A stretch of DNA of 31,210 nucleotides from an uncultured Christensenellaceae bacterium (GTDB taxonomy: Bacteria > Bacillota > Clostridia > Christensenellales > Borkfalkiaceae): the NCBI GenBank assembly GCA_910587365.1, contig CAJUKJ010000002.1:1-31210 (forward strand), in the 5' to 3' direction. Positions 1 through 7,129 of this stretch are shown here, in pieces. The position numbers and the translations under genes were made by a program. Positions within the stretch are counted from its first letter, which is position 1. Every line of letters begins with the position of its first letter. The notes under the pieces were generated by a model. That model searched no databases and was not told the DNA's origin. It saw nothing but the letters and a program-made list of their open reading frames with translations.

Positions 1-405
1 ATGCCGTTTTTGTCAGATCCGAAATATCTTGCTTATAAAGGGTTTAAGGTTGCGGATAAAGCAAATCCAAACTTTTCTTTAATGTATTTGTCTTTCGACG
101 AAAATGCGTCCGTTCCGAAATTCAAAGAACAAGCAAAACAGCCGCATATAGATAAACAAGGTTTTGTTGTATATTATACGCACGGTTGTCCGTTTACGGC
201 TAAATACGTTCCGCTTGTTCAGCAAACGGCAAAGGACAAAGGCATTCCGTTTGAAAGCGTATTGATAGACAGCAAGGAAAAAGCGCAAAACGCACCTATG
301 GCGTGGACGAATTATGCCGTATTTTACAACGGACAATATATATCAAACGAAATCCTAAACGAGAAGAAGTTTCTTGAACTTGTAGAGAGTTATTATAAAC
401 AGTAA
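1..405 (+). CDS. YoaP-like GNAT acetyltransferase, C-terminal part (5' truncated by window edge)
   Basis: The reading frame is open at base 1 and ends at TAA 403-405. The 134 visible residues match the C-terminal half of Bacillus YoaP-type proteins, which have an N-terminal GNAT acetyltransferase domain followed by a thioredoxin-like YoaP domain. The visible start (PFLSDPKYLAYKGFKVAD) corresponds to the end of the GNAT fold in that family. It is followed by a thioredoxin-like section with a CPF motif (HGCPFTAKY, about residues 61-69) and the ending YNGQYISNEILNEKKF. The ATG at position 1 is therefore probably an internal methionine and not the start. The acetyl acceptor of this family is not known to me. 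No terminator is evident before the ispE promoter. The family call is firm; the substrate is unknown. Confidence 0.8.
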   Translation: MPFLSDPKYLAYKGFKVADKANPNFSLMYLSFDENASVPKFKEQAKQPHIDKQGFVVYYTHGCPFTAKYVPLVQQTAKDKGIPFESVLIDSKEKAQNAPMAWTNYAVFYNGQYISNEILNEKKFLELVESYYKQ

Positions 406-459
406 TATAAACTTCAATTTATTGTACTGATTTGCGGAAGCCTTTTTAACACAAAACGA

Positions 460-494
460 TTGAAATAAGCTCTGAGGTGTGTTATAATGCGTTT
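460..494 (+). promoter_or_regulatory. Promoter of ispE, predicted leaderless
   Basis: TTGAAA (460-465), a 17-bp spacer and a perfect TATAAT (483-488) are followed by 6 nt and then ATG at 495. Because the -10 hexamer normally covers -12 to -7, the A of the ATG would be the +1 nucleotide. No Shine-Dalgarno sequence lies between the -10 box and the ATG. Confidence 0.75.
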
Positions 495-1340
495 ATGGAA
501 AGCGTTCGCGTGAAATCATACGCAAAACTTAACCTTACCCTGCATATTACGGGTGCGGAGGGTGGCTATCATATGCTTGACAGCATTGTGACCACCGTCG
601 ATTTGTACGACCTGATTGTATTAAAAAAACGGCGCGATAGCCTTGTTTCGGTAACTATGCGCGGTCAGGGCAGCGAAAGTATTGCGTTCGATGACAATAA
701 CGCCGTTAAAGCGGCACAGGCGTTCATAGAAAAATTCAAAACCAAGGGCGTAGATATAACCGTCTATAAAAATATCCCTATGGGTCTGGGCTTGGGCGGT
801 TCGTCCGCAGATTCCGCGGGGGTTTTAAAGGGGCTTGCACAGCTTTATAAAATAGATGATTTCGAGGGTGTTGCAAAGCTTGCCGACGAAAACGGAAGCG
901 ATACGCGCTATATGCTAACCGGCGGGTATGCCCGCCTTAAAGGCAGGGGGGAAAGGGTCTTTCACATTGACAGTAAGCTGAAACTTAACTTTTTGCTTAT
1001 TGCCCCCGCAGAAGGCGTAAGCACTGCCGAGTGTTATAAAACGTTTGACAAAATAGGCGTCTTTGGCGGCGACGGCGGCAAAGCGGAAGCTGCGCTTAAA
1101 GCGGGCGATATCCGCGCTTTGGCGGGCAGCCTTTGCAACGCGCTTACCATTCCGGCAAAAATGCTGTCAGGCAGTGTTTCAAAGGCGTTTGAAGATCTTG
1201 CGGCGTTCGACCCCTTGGCGGTAAATATGACGGGTTCGGGCAGCGGGGTTTACGCTCTGTTTGAAACTCCCGAATTTGCCGCATATGCAAAAAGCCGATA
1301 TAAGGGTAAATTTAAAGTATATAGTTTAAAGACAATATAA
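495..1340 (+). CDS. ispE: 4-diphosphocytidyl-2-C-methyl-D-erythritol kinase
   Basis: IspE phosphorylates CDP-methylerythritol with ATP in the non-mevalonate (MEP) isoprenoid pathway in the cytosol. The protein is a 281-residue GHMP-family kinase. Its N-terminus KSYAKLNLTLHI is typical of IspE, the glycine-rich ATP loop GLGLGGSSADSAG lies near residues 97-110, and a C-terminal MTGSGSGVYALF motif matches the third GHMP signature. I start at ATG 495. The frame also allows a GTG at 477, but that codon would sit inside the promoter, between the -35 and -10 boxes, so it cannot be in the transcript predicted here. Length is normal for the family. The gene is followed 44 bp later by an uncharacterised membrane protein and then a cysteine desulfurase on the same strand. 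Confidence 0.93.
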   Translation: MESVRVKSYAKLNLTLHITGAEGGYHMLDSIVTTVDLYDLIVLKKRRDSLVSVTMRGQGSESIAFDDNNAVKAAQAFIEKFKTKGVDITVYKNIPMGLGLGGSSADSAGVLKGLAQLYKIDDFEGVAKLADENGSDTRYMLTGGYARLKGRGERVFHIDSKLKLNFLLIAPAEGVSTAECYKTFDKIGVFGGDGGKAEAALKAGDIRALAGSLCNALTIPAKMLSGSVSKAFEDLAAFDPLAVNMTGSGSGVYALFETPEFAAYAKSRYKGKFKVYSLKTI

Positions 1341-1384
1341 TCACGGAAAATATTTAAAAACAAATTTTCGTAAACGGAGTTTTT

Positions 1385-2299
1385 ATGGCAGAAGAAAGAT
1401 TAATCGACGACGACAAGGACAGAAAGTATAAAATACGCAAAAATGCGGACGGCGAAGAAGAGTTAATTGTAATAGACCCCGAGGACGGGGAAGAAGAGGA
1501 AAGCGATATCCCCGTATTCAACGTCCCCGTCTACGACGAGGACGACGAAGAGGCGGCAACGCTTACCCCCGAACAGCTTGCCGAGCGCGAACGCAAAAAG
1601 CAGGAAGAAGAGAAGCAGCGCGAAAGAAAAGTAAATTCCCTAATTGCCAAGACCTATGAAAAGCTTGAAGAGGGCGACTTCGAGGGCGCGCTTTACAATA
1701 TTTCGCAGGCAGAGCTGCTTGCGGATAAAAGCGGGGAGGTATACTTTTTAAAGCTTAAAGCCCTTTCCCGCAATCTTACCGACTTCATATCGTCCGAGGA
1801 TTGCGCCAAAGCGGCAGACGGAGTAGCCGAGTATTGCAATAAAGAGCAGAAAGCACAGCTTAAACAGCTTTCCGCAGCTTTGGAAAGCCGCATTGCGGAA
1901 GCGGAGAAAAAGTGCGGTATGCTTTACGAAGAGAACGAGAATAAAAAAGAGGAAAGGCGTTCGTTTTTTGCTGAAAAACAAAGGCGGGCAACGGGGCTTT
2001 TTCTTGGCACGGCTGCACCTGCCGTCGTGTTATTGATTGTTGCCATAGTATGCGGTTCGCTGATGTTTTCTGTTGAAAACGGTACTTTTATTATCCTTAC
2101 AATAGTTTTTGCCGCACTCACTTTAATTGCATTTATAATCACGCTGTTTACGGCGAAAAAATTTTTACAGGCACTCCGTAACGTAAGACTCAACGAAAAG
2201 GACACGTCTACAAAACTCGGCAGAGATTACGTGCAAAGCAAAACAGAGCTTGAACAGTTAAAGCGCGTTAAAGCGTCGTTTGAAAATGATATATCTTGA
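1385..2299 (+). CDS. Uncharacterised acidic protein with a two-helix membrane segment
   Basis: I do not recognise this 304-residue protein. The first 60 or so residues are very acidic (runs of D and E). They are followed by a charged, probably coiled-coil stretch around residues 60-85, then helical sequence (NSLIAKTYEKLEEGDFEGALYN) that resembles a tetratricopeptide-like unit. A second coiled-coil-like section precedes two hydrophobic segments (about residues 208-228 and 234-256), and the tail is again charged. The expected topology is a large cytoplasmic N-domain, a membrane hairpin and a cytoplasmic tail. ATG 1385 has GGAG five bases upstream. The 3' end overlaps the following cysteine desulfurase by 14 bp, which suggests coupled translation. 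No function is assigned. Confidence 0.75.
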   Translation: MAEERLIDDDKDRKYKIRKNADGEEELIVIDPEDGEEEESDIPVFNVPVYDEDDEEAATLTPEQLAERERKKQEEEKQRERKVNSLIAKTYEKLEEGDFEGALYNISQAELLADKSGEVYFLKLKALSRNLTDFISSEDCAKAADGVAEYCNKEQKAQLKQLSAALESRIAEAEKKCGMLYEENENKKEERRSFFAEKQRRATGLFLGTAAPAVVLLIVAIVCGSLMFSVENGTFIILTIVFAALTLIAFIITLFTAKKFLQALRNVRLNEKDTSTKLGRDYVQSKTELEQLKRVKASFENDIS

Positions 2300-3419
2300 T
2301 AATTCGTCCACAACCCCCTTAGACAGTGCGGTATTGGACGCAATGCTTCCTTATCTGAAAGATACATTCGGTAACCCCGCTTCCCAGCACGGCGCGGGGC
2401 GAACCGCCGCTTCCGCCGTTCTGAACGCGCGCGATAAAATCGCAAGGCTTATAGGCTGTAAGTCGGACGAGGTGTTTTTCACTTCCGGCGGAACGGAAGC
2501 GGGCAACTGGGCGTTAAAGGGCGCGTGTCTTGCGCAATCGGGGCGTGGCAGGCATATGGTGGTTTCCGCGATAGAACACCCCGCCTTGATAGAAAGCGCG
2601 AAGGATATGCAAAAGCAGGGTTACTCCGTCACATTTATCAATCCCGACGAAAGCGGAGCTGTAAATCCTGCCGATGTTGAAAGGGCTATCCGCAGCGACA
2701 CCGTGTTTTGTGCGGTTATGGCTGCAAACAACGAAACGGGCGTAATCCAGCCCGTTGAAGAAATAGGTAAAATATGCCGTTCCAACGGTGTGTTTTACTA
2801 CTGCGACTGCGTTCAGACGGCGGGGGCGTTGCCCTTTCCCACAAGGCATTGCGACGCTTTGGGTATTTCCCCGCACAAATTTTACGGGCCTAAGGGTTTC
2901 GGCGTACTGTATATAAGAAACGGCGCAAAAATAAACCGCCTTATTTCGGGCGGCAAGCAGGAGCGCGGACTCCGCGGCGGAACGACGAACGTTGCGGGTG
3001 CGGTGGGGTGTGCTGCCGCACTTGAAAACGCGGTGCGGGATATGCAAACCAACAATAAAAAAATTTCGGCTTTGCGCGATAGCTTTGTAAAATGCGTGCT
3101 TGACGGTATAGACGGCGCGCATCTAAACGGTTGCGGGGAAAAGCTGCCCGCGACGGCAAATATTTCTTTCGACGGCTGCGAGGGGGAAAACGTTTTGTTT
3201 CTTCTCGACTTAAAGGGAATAGCCGTTTCCACCGGTTCGGCTTGCTCTGCGGGGGCGGTAACCCCGTCGCACGTTTTAACTGCAATGGGTCTTAGCAACG
3301 GAAGAATAAAGTCCGCAGTCCGTTTTACTTTCGGTAAGTACAATACCGAAGAAGAGGTAACAACGGCGGTTGCCGAATTAAAGCAAGCTGTGCTGAAAAT
3401 AAGGGGAATTACCTCTTAA
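2286..3419 (+). CDS. Cysteine desulfurase, NifS/IscS type
   Basis: This PLP enzyme takes sulfur from cysteine as a persulfide for iron-sulfur clusters, thio-tRNA or other acceptors. The N-terminus MIYLDNSSTTPLD is the classical NifS/IscS start. The PLP lysine lies in SPHKFYGPKG (Lys198), cofactor contacts occur in AANNETG, and the persulfide cysteine is Cys320 in STGSACSAG. The 377-residue length suits NifS-type proteins, which usually have about 380-400 residues. ATG 2286 overlaps the upstream gene by 14 bp and has no clear ribosome binding site, so translation is probably coupled to it. A TTG two codons earlier (2280) is possible but would add only M-K. No iscU or thiI is visible nearby, so the sulfur acceptor cannot be told from context. 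Confidence 0.92.
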   Translation: MIYLDNSSTTPLDSAVLDAMLPYLKDTFGNPASQHGAGRTAASAVLNARDKIARLIGCKSDEVFFTSGGTEAGNWALKGACLAQSGRGRHMVVSAIEHPALIESAKDMQKQGYSVTFINPDESGAVNPADVERAIRSDTVFCAVMAANNETGVIQPVEEIGKICRSNGVFYYCDCVQTAGALPFPTRHCDALGISPHKFYGPKGFGVLYIRNGAKINRLISGGKQERGLRGGTTNVAGAVGCAAALENAVRDMQTNNKKISALRDSFVKCVLDGIDGAHLNGCGEKLPATANISFDGCEGENVLFLLDLKGIAVSTGSACSAGAVTPSHVLTAMGLSNGRIKSAVRFTFGKYNTEEEVTTAVAELKQAVLKIRGITS

Positions 3420-3500
3420 ACTGTTGTATTTGTGAAAATGTATCAAAAATTGTTATAGTGAATAAAATAGGATATTTTTTAAAAAAATATTAAAATTTTT

Positions 3501-3552
3501 TTGCTTTTATTAATTTAATTAGTATAATTATAAATGTAAACGATGTTTACAT
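3501..3552 (+). promoter_or_regulatory. Promoter-like sequence with overlapping palindrome
   Basis: TTGCTT (3501-3506), a 16-bp spacer and TATAAT (3523-3528) are followed by a palindrome with 8-bp arms, ATGTAAAC (3534-3541) and GTTTACAT (3545-3552), separated by GAT. The palindrome would cover the expected transcription start, as an operator would. No protein gene follows on this strand; a transcript would run into the repeat block. AT-richness makes a chance -10/-35 match possible. Confidence 0.4.
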
Positions 3553-3624
3553 CTTACATAGCTCATCATTTTCCCCCTTATCATATAGAGGCGGCGCAAA
3601 CTCCGGTTTGCGTCGTTTCTGTTT

Positions 3625-3749
3625 TTCCGCCGATTATAAACGTCGCAATACTTTGTCGCGTTCGCCTACGGTTTGGTCACGTACCTTGGTGTACGCTCCC
3701 TGCACCGCAGGCGACCGCTCCTCGTCTTGCTTGTTTCTAATCGGCGGAA
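3625..3749 (+). repeat. Nested-stem dispersed repeat, copy A
   Basis: Three nested pairings are visible. The outer stem pairs TTCCGCCGATTA (3625-3636) with TAATCGGCGGAA (3738-3749). The middle stem pairs TCGCCTaCGGT (3662-3672) with ACCGcAGGCGA (3704-3714). The apical stem pairs CGTAC (3680-3684) with GTACG (3691-3695) around a six-base loop. The linkers GTCGCAATACTTTGTC, TTTGGTC, TCCCTGCA and CTCGTCTTGCT are shared with copies B and C, while the stems have different sequences in each copy. Confidence 0.75.
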
Positions 3750-3868
3750 GTAGGAGTATGCACAAATTGAGTTGTGCGGCGGAGGGTAACCCTCCTTGCA
3801 CCGTTTATAATTATAAATGTCTTGCTTGTTTCTAATCGGCGAAAGTATGGAGTATGCAAAAATTGAGT
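3724..3868 (+). repeat. Direct duplication of the right end of copy A
   Basis: About 49 bp at 3724-3772 (from GTCTTGCTTGTTTCTAATCG to ATTGAGT) recur at 3819-3868 with few differences, 95-96 bp apart. Between them lies a hairpin with GTGC (3774-3777) and GGAGGG (3781-3786) pairing with CCCTCC (3790-3795) and GCAC (3798-3801). Confidence 0.7.
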
Positions 3869-3897
3869 CCGCTTGCAAGCGAGTGAAAGGACGCTTT

Positions 3898-3985
3898 ATG
3901 CACCTTATTGTAAAATGTTTCAGATATTGTTGCGCAAAAAAATGTGATTTTTGCGCGCGACGTTATTTAATATAATTTTACCTTA
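3898..3985 (+). repeat. Composite repeat fragment with terminal hairpin
   Basis: The stretch from GCACCTTATTGTAAAATG through GTTTCAGATATTGTTGCGC matches the inner part of the composite repeat at 23.69-23.72 kb. It ends in a hairpin GCGCAAAAA/TTTTTGCGC around 3933-3957 followed by CGTTATTTAATAT. This is the same layout as the terminal hairpins at 20945-20976 and 23536-23567. Confidence 0.55.
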
Positions 3986-4009
3986 ACGCGCCGAAGGGCA
4001 ATTAACAAT

Positions 4010-4513
4010 TTACATTACTCTGCAAATTAGGCAGGCGACAACCGTTGACGCAAACGTAGCCAGCAGCACGCATATAATCGGCATTGCAAGCTTTTTCACT
4101 TTCAGTCCCGCAAAGTAGACGGCGGAAATGTAAAACACCGTTTCGGACGACCCGAAGCACACGCAGGCGCAACGCGCGATATAACTGTCCGCGCCGTAGG
4201 AAGAAATAATTTCGTTAAGATATGCAAGCGACCCGCTTCCGGAAAACGGTTTTATCAGCACCAGCTTTGTAAGTTCCTTTGGTATTCCCAAAAACCCGAA
4301 CACGGGGGAAAGCAGCTGAGTTAACATATCTGAAAGTCCCGAAGCCTCGAAAAGCGCGCACATCATAAATATGGCGGCAAGACAGGGCAGGAGGGATACA
4401 GTGAATTTTACCGCTTCGGAAATTCCTTCTGTAAAACAGTCGTAAACGCTTACCTTACGTATTACTGCGAATACGAAAACGAATATAAAAATTACGGGAA
4501 TTACTATCGCCAT
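4010..4513 (-). CDS. spmB: Spore maturation protein B
   Basis: SpmA and SpmB are membrane proteins made during sporulation that affect spore core dehydration and heat resistance in Bacillus and Clostridium. This 167-residue protein is mostly hydrophobic, with several membrane helices and the conserved gate-like motifs PCLAAIFMMCALFEASG and IKPFSGSGSLAYLNEIISSYGADSY. FGSSETVFYISAVYF is another typical SpmB segment. The start ATG at 4511-4513 overlaps the end of spmA by 10 bp, as expected for a coupled two-gene operon. Length is close to the usual 170-180 residues. The gene ends in a repeat-filled gap and no clean intrinsic terminator was found directly after it. Confidence 0.93.
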   Translation of the reverse strand: MAIVIPVIFIFVFVFAVIRKVSVYDCFTEGISEAVKFTVSLLPCLAAIFMMCALFEASGLSDMLTQLLSPVFGFLGIPKELTKLVLIKPFSGSGSLAYLNEIISSYGADSYIARCACVCFGSSETVFYISAVYFAGLKVKKLAMPIICVLLATFASTVVACLICRVM

Positions 4514-5055
4514 ATCCTATTCCCCAAAAGGTACAGCCCTACTGCGGTCAGTGTGGAAATTGCCGTGCATATAAGCGACGGCAAAAAGATATCGGAAGGG
4601 CTTACGCTTCCCGCGCTTGCCCTAAGCGCGATTACCGTTGTCGGCAATATCTGTATAGAGGTTGCGTTTATGACGAAAAGCAGTTTTTGCGCAAAGCCGT
4701 TGTTTTCCTTTTCAAGCTCGCCTATGGCTTTTACGGCAAACGGCGTAGCCGCTCCTCCAAGCCCTAAAAGGTTGCACGATATATTCATTGCAAGGTTTTC
4801 GTTTGCGGCGTCGTTGTTGCTTTTGAAAATTCTTTTCGTAACGGGTTTCAGTCCCTTTGCCATTGACTTTGAAAGTCCCGAGCTTTCCGCAAGCTTTGAA
4901 AGCCCCATCCACACAGCGTAAATGCAGAACAGCGTAACCGACATTTTTACCGCGCTTTCCGCACCGCCCAAAAGCGACGATAACAGTTTGTCCGGTGCGC
5001 ATATGGCAATAGCAACCATTGAAGCTATAAATATTGCTGTAAATATTACGTTCAT
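4504..5055 (-). CDS. spmA: Spore maturation protein A
   Basis: This partner of SpmB is a 183-residue membrane protein of the nucleoside-recognition (Gate) domain type. Diagnostic segments are MNISCNLLGLGGAATPFAVKAI and FVINATSIQILPTTVIALR, plus WMGLSKLAESSGLSKSMAK near residue 50. The chosen ATG (5053-5055) has no Shine-Dalgarno sequence upstream and lies inside a perfect 13-bp inverted repeat (5046-5058 with 5064-5076), so the mRNA could hide its start codon. An internal in-frame methionine at residue 13 is a less likely start because the hydrophobic first helix would be cut. It is divergent from metG, and its promoter must lie within the 82 bp between the two starts. Confidence 0.92.
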   Translation of the reverse strand: MNVIFTAIFIASMVAIAICAPDKLLSSLLGGAESAVKMSVTLFCIYAVWMGLSKLAESSGLSKSMAKGLKPVTKRIFKSNNDAANENLAMNISCNLLGLGGAATPFAVKAIGELEKENNGFAQKLLFVINATSIQILPTTVIALRASAGSVSPSDIFLPSLICTAISTLTAVGLYLLGNRIWR

Positions 5056-5076
5056 AAAGTATTTTTATGAACGTAA
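5046..5076 (-). promoter_or_regulatory. Hairpin covering the spmA start codon
   Basis: TTACGTTCATAAA (5046-5058) and TTTATGAACGTAA (5064-5076) are perfect complements separated by five bases. On the minus strand the second arm contains the spmA ATG and its next two codons. A TATAAT hexamer sits on the minus strand at 5086-5081, 25 nt before the ATG, so a transcript from it would include most of the hairpin. Confidence 0.6.
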
Positions 5077-5102
5077 TTTTTATTATATGCGCTTTGTAAT
5101 AT

Positions 5103-5137
5103 TTTACAACTCCGTTTTAAAGTGGTATAATCTGCTT
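5103..5137 (+). promoter_or_regulatory. Promoter of metG, predicted leaderless
   Basis: TTTACA (5103-5108), 17-bp spacer, TATAAT (5126-5131), 6 nt, then ATG at 5138. The A of the ATG is the expected +1. No Shine-Dalgarno sequence is present. Confidence 0.75.
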
Positions 5138-7129
5138 ATGGCACAGAAATTTTATTTGACAACCGCAATTACTTACACTTCGGGCAAACCCCATATCGGC
5201 AACACTTACGAAATGATTTTTACCGACGCGATTGCTCGGTTCAAGCGTATGCAGGGCTTTGACGTATTCTTTATGACGGGTACGGATGAACACGGTCTTA
5301 AAGTAGAGCAAAAAGCCGAACAAAAAGGGGTAACGCCCAAACAGTTCGTGGACGGCGTTGCGGGCGAAATTAAGCGTATATGGGACTTGATGGAAGTTTC
5401 CTACGATAAATTCATACGCACCACAGACGACTATCACGAACGCGCTGTACAGAAAATCTTCAAAAAGTTTTTTGAACAGGGCGATATATACAAGGGGGCT
5501 TACGAGGGGTTATATTGCACCCCTTGCGAAAGCTTCTGGGCGGAAAGCCAGCTTGTTGACGGCAAATGCCCCGATTGCGGAAGGGAAGTAAAACCCGCAA
5601 AAGAGGAGGCGTATTTCTTCAAAATGGGCAAGTACGCCGAACGTCTTGTTAAGCATATCGTAACCCATCCCGATTTTATCCGTCCCGTTTCGAGGAAGAA
5701 CGAGATGATGAACAACTTCCTGCTTGCGGACGGGTTTATAGGTAAATCCGACGAAGAGCTTTTAAAGGCTTGCGAAGAAGGAACTCTTAAAACCAAATTG
5801 CAGGATTTGTGCGTTTCGCGCTCGACATTCAAATGGGGAATACCCGTTGAATTCGACAGCCGACACGTCGTTTACGTCTGGCTGGACGCACTTTCAAACT
5901 ATATTACGGGACTTGGCTACGACCCAGACGTTAAATCGGAAAGTTACAAAAAATACTGGCCCGCAAACGTTCATATTATAGGCAAGGATATAATACGTTT
6001 CCATACCATTTATTGGCCCATATTCCTTATGGCAATGGGCGAACCTCTGCCCGAATGCGTATTCGGTCATCCCTGGCTTTTACAGGGCGGGGACAAGATG
6101 TCCAAATCCAAGGGCAACGTGCTGTATGCGGACGACCTTGCTTCCGTGTTCGGCGTTGACGCGGTACGCTATTTCGTGCTTCACGAAATGCCCTACGCCG
6201 ACGACGGCGTTATTACTTGGGAGCTTATGTGCGAGAGAATAAATTCCGACCTTGCCAACGTTTTGGGCAATCTCGTCAAGCGCACGGTTTCGATGACCAA
6301 CCAGTATCTCGGCGGAGTTGCCGCAAAGACGGGCGTCGAAGGGGATACGGACGCGGAATTTGAAAGCGTTATCCGCGGAACGTTCGGCAAAGTTTTCGCA
6401 AAAATGGAAGAGTTTAAGGTAGCTGACGCTTTGGACTGTCTGTGGTCGCTTTTCCGCCGTGCCAATAAATATATAGACGAAACAACTCCTTGGCTGCTTG
6501 CAAAGGACGAAAGCAAAAAGTCAAGACTTTCGGAGGTCTTATATAACCTTTTGTGTTCGCTCGATATAGGCGCGAATATCTTAAAGCCGTTTATGCCCCA
6601 GACTGCGGATAAAATTTTAAGCGAGATAGGCGCGAAAAAGCGTGTTACGGGAAGTGACGATTGCGTTACGCAATATAAAGTAACCGCAACCCCTTCCACA
6701 CTGTTTGAAAGAATAAAATTCGAGGAGCTTAAACCCGTGATAGCAAAAATAGAGGAAGCGCAGAAAAGTGCTGCGGCAGCGGAAAACCAACCCGCGGAAA
6801 TCAAAGAAAAAATAACTATCGACGACTTCGCAAAGGTTGAAATGCGCGTCGGCACCGTCATCGCCTGCGAGGCGGTCAAAAAAAGCAAGCTTTTACACGA
6901 AACGGTAAAGGTCGGCGACAAAACGCTTTCAATACTTTCGGGAATAGCAAAACACTATATCGCGGAAGAGATGGTAGGTAAAAAGGTAATAGTTGTTACC
7001 AATCTGCCCCCGAGGGAGATGAAAGGCATTTTAAGCGAAGGTATGATTGTCTGTGCGGAATCGCCCGACGGCAATCTTTCGATTGTCAGTCCCGAAAAGG
7101 ACGTCCCCGACGGGAGCTTACTTTCGTGA
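5138..7129 (+). CDS. metG: Methionyl-tRNA synthetase with C-terminal tRNA-binding domain
   Basis: MetG charges tRNA-Met with methionine using ATP. The 663-residue protein starts MAQKFYLTTAITYTSGKPHIG. It carries the class I HIGH-type motif as HIGN (about residue 19), a zinc knuckle with CTPC and CPDC (residues 127-149) and the KMSKSKGN loop near residue 321. A C-terminal EMAP-II/Trbp111-like tRNA-binding domain begins around residue 560 (FAKVEMRVGTVIACE, ending in GILSEGMIVCAES). The frame stays open upstream to 4922, but that stretch overlaps spmA on the other strand, lacks conserved sequence and lies before the promoter, so ATG 5138 is the start. The stop overlaps the GTG of tatD (GTGA), which indicates a two-gene operon. 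Confidence 0.96.
   Translation: MAQKFYLTTAITYTSGKPHIGNTYEMIFTDAIARFKRMQGFDVFFMTGTDEHGLKVEQKAEQKGVTPKQFVDGVAGEIKRIWDLMEVSYDKFIRTTDDYHERAVQKIFKKFFEQGDIYKGAYEGLYCTPCESFWAESQLVDGKCPDCGREVKPAKEEAYFFKMGKYAERLVKHIVTHPDFIRPVSRKNEMMNNFLLADGFIGKSDEELLKACEEGTLKTKLQDLCVSRSTFKWGIPVEFDSRHVVYVWLDALSNYITGLGYDPDVKSESYKKYWPANVHIIGKDIIRFHTIYWPIFLMAMGEPLPECVFGHPWLLQGGDKMSKSKGNVLYADDLASVFGVDAVRYFVLHEMPYADDGVITWELMCERINSDLANVLGNLVKRTVSMTNQYLGGVAAKTGVEGDTDAEFESVIRGTFGKVFAKMEEFKVADALDCLWSLFRRANKYIDETTPWLLAKDESKKSRLSEVLYNLLCSLDIGANILKPFMPQTADKILSEIGAKKRVTGSDDCVTQYKVTATPSTLFERIKFEELKPVIAKIEEAQKSAAAAENQPAEIKEKITIDDFAKVEMRVGTVIACEAVKKSKLLHETVKVGDKTLSILSGIAKHYIAEEMVGKKVIVVTNLPPREMKGILSEGMIVCAESPDGNLSIVSPEKDVPDGSLLS

Larger units (their letters stand above)
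3420..4009. other. 590-bp gene-free gap between convergent genes, filled with repeats
   Basis: No credible gene lies here; the small open frames have no ribosome binding site and follow the repeats. The first 120 bp are very AT-rich and hold a promoter-like sequence with a palindrome (3501-3552). Then come a structured repeat (3625-3749), a 49-bp direct duplication (3724-3772 and 3819-3868), a GGAGGG/CCCTCC hairpin (3774-3801) and pieces of the composite repeat also found near 20.8 and 23.5 kb (about 3756-3818 and 3845-3985). Confidence 0.7.

Noticed and set aside
2514..3343. Long open frames on the minus strand opposite the cysteine desulfurase gene
   Set aside because: They lie fully antisense to a well-supported enzyme gene, have no ribosome binding sites and show basic, low-hydrophobicity composition typical of shadow frames.
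3543..3878. Three overlapping small open frames in the repeat gap
   Set aside because: They follow the structured repeats, lack ribosome binding sites, and similar frames appear in the other repeat copies because the repeats are alike.
4922..5137. Upstream extension of the metG frame
   Set aside because: It overlaps spmA on the opposite strand, is not conserved MetG sequence and precedes the metG promoter.
6193..6921. A 242-codon minus-strand frame within metG
   Set aside because: It is antisense to conserved MetG sequence, rich in Ser/Leu as expected from the reversed codons, and has no recognisable domain.
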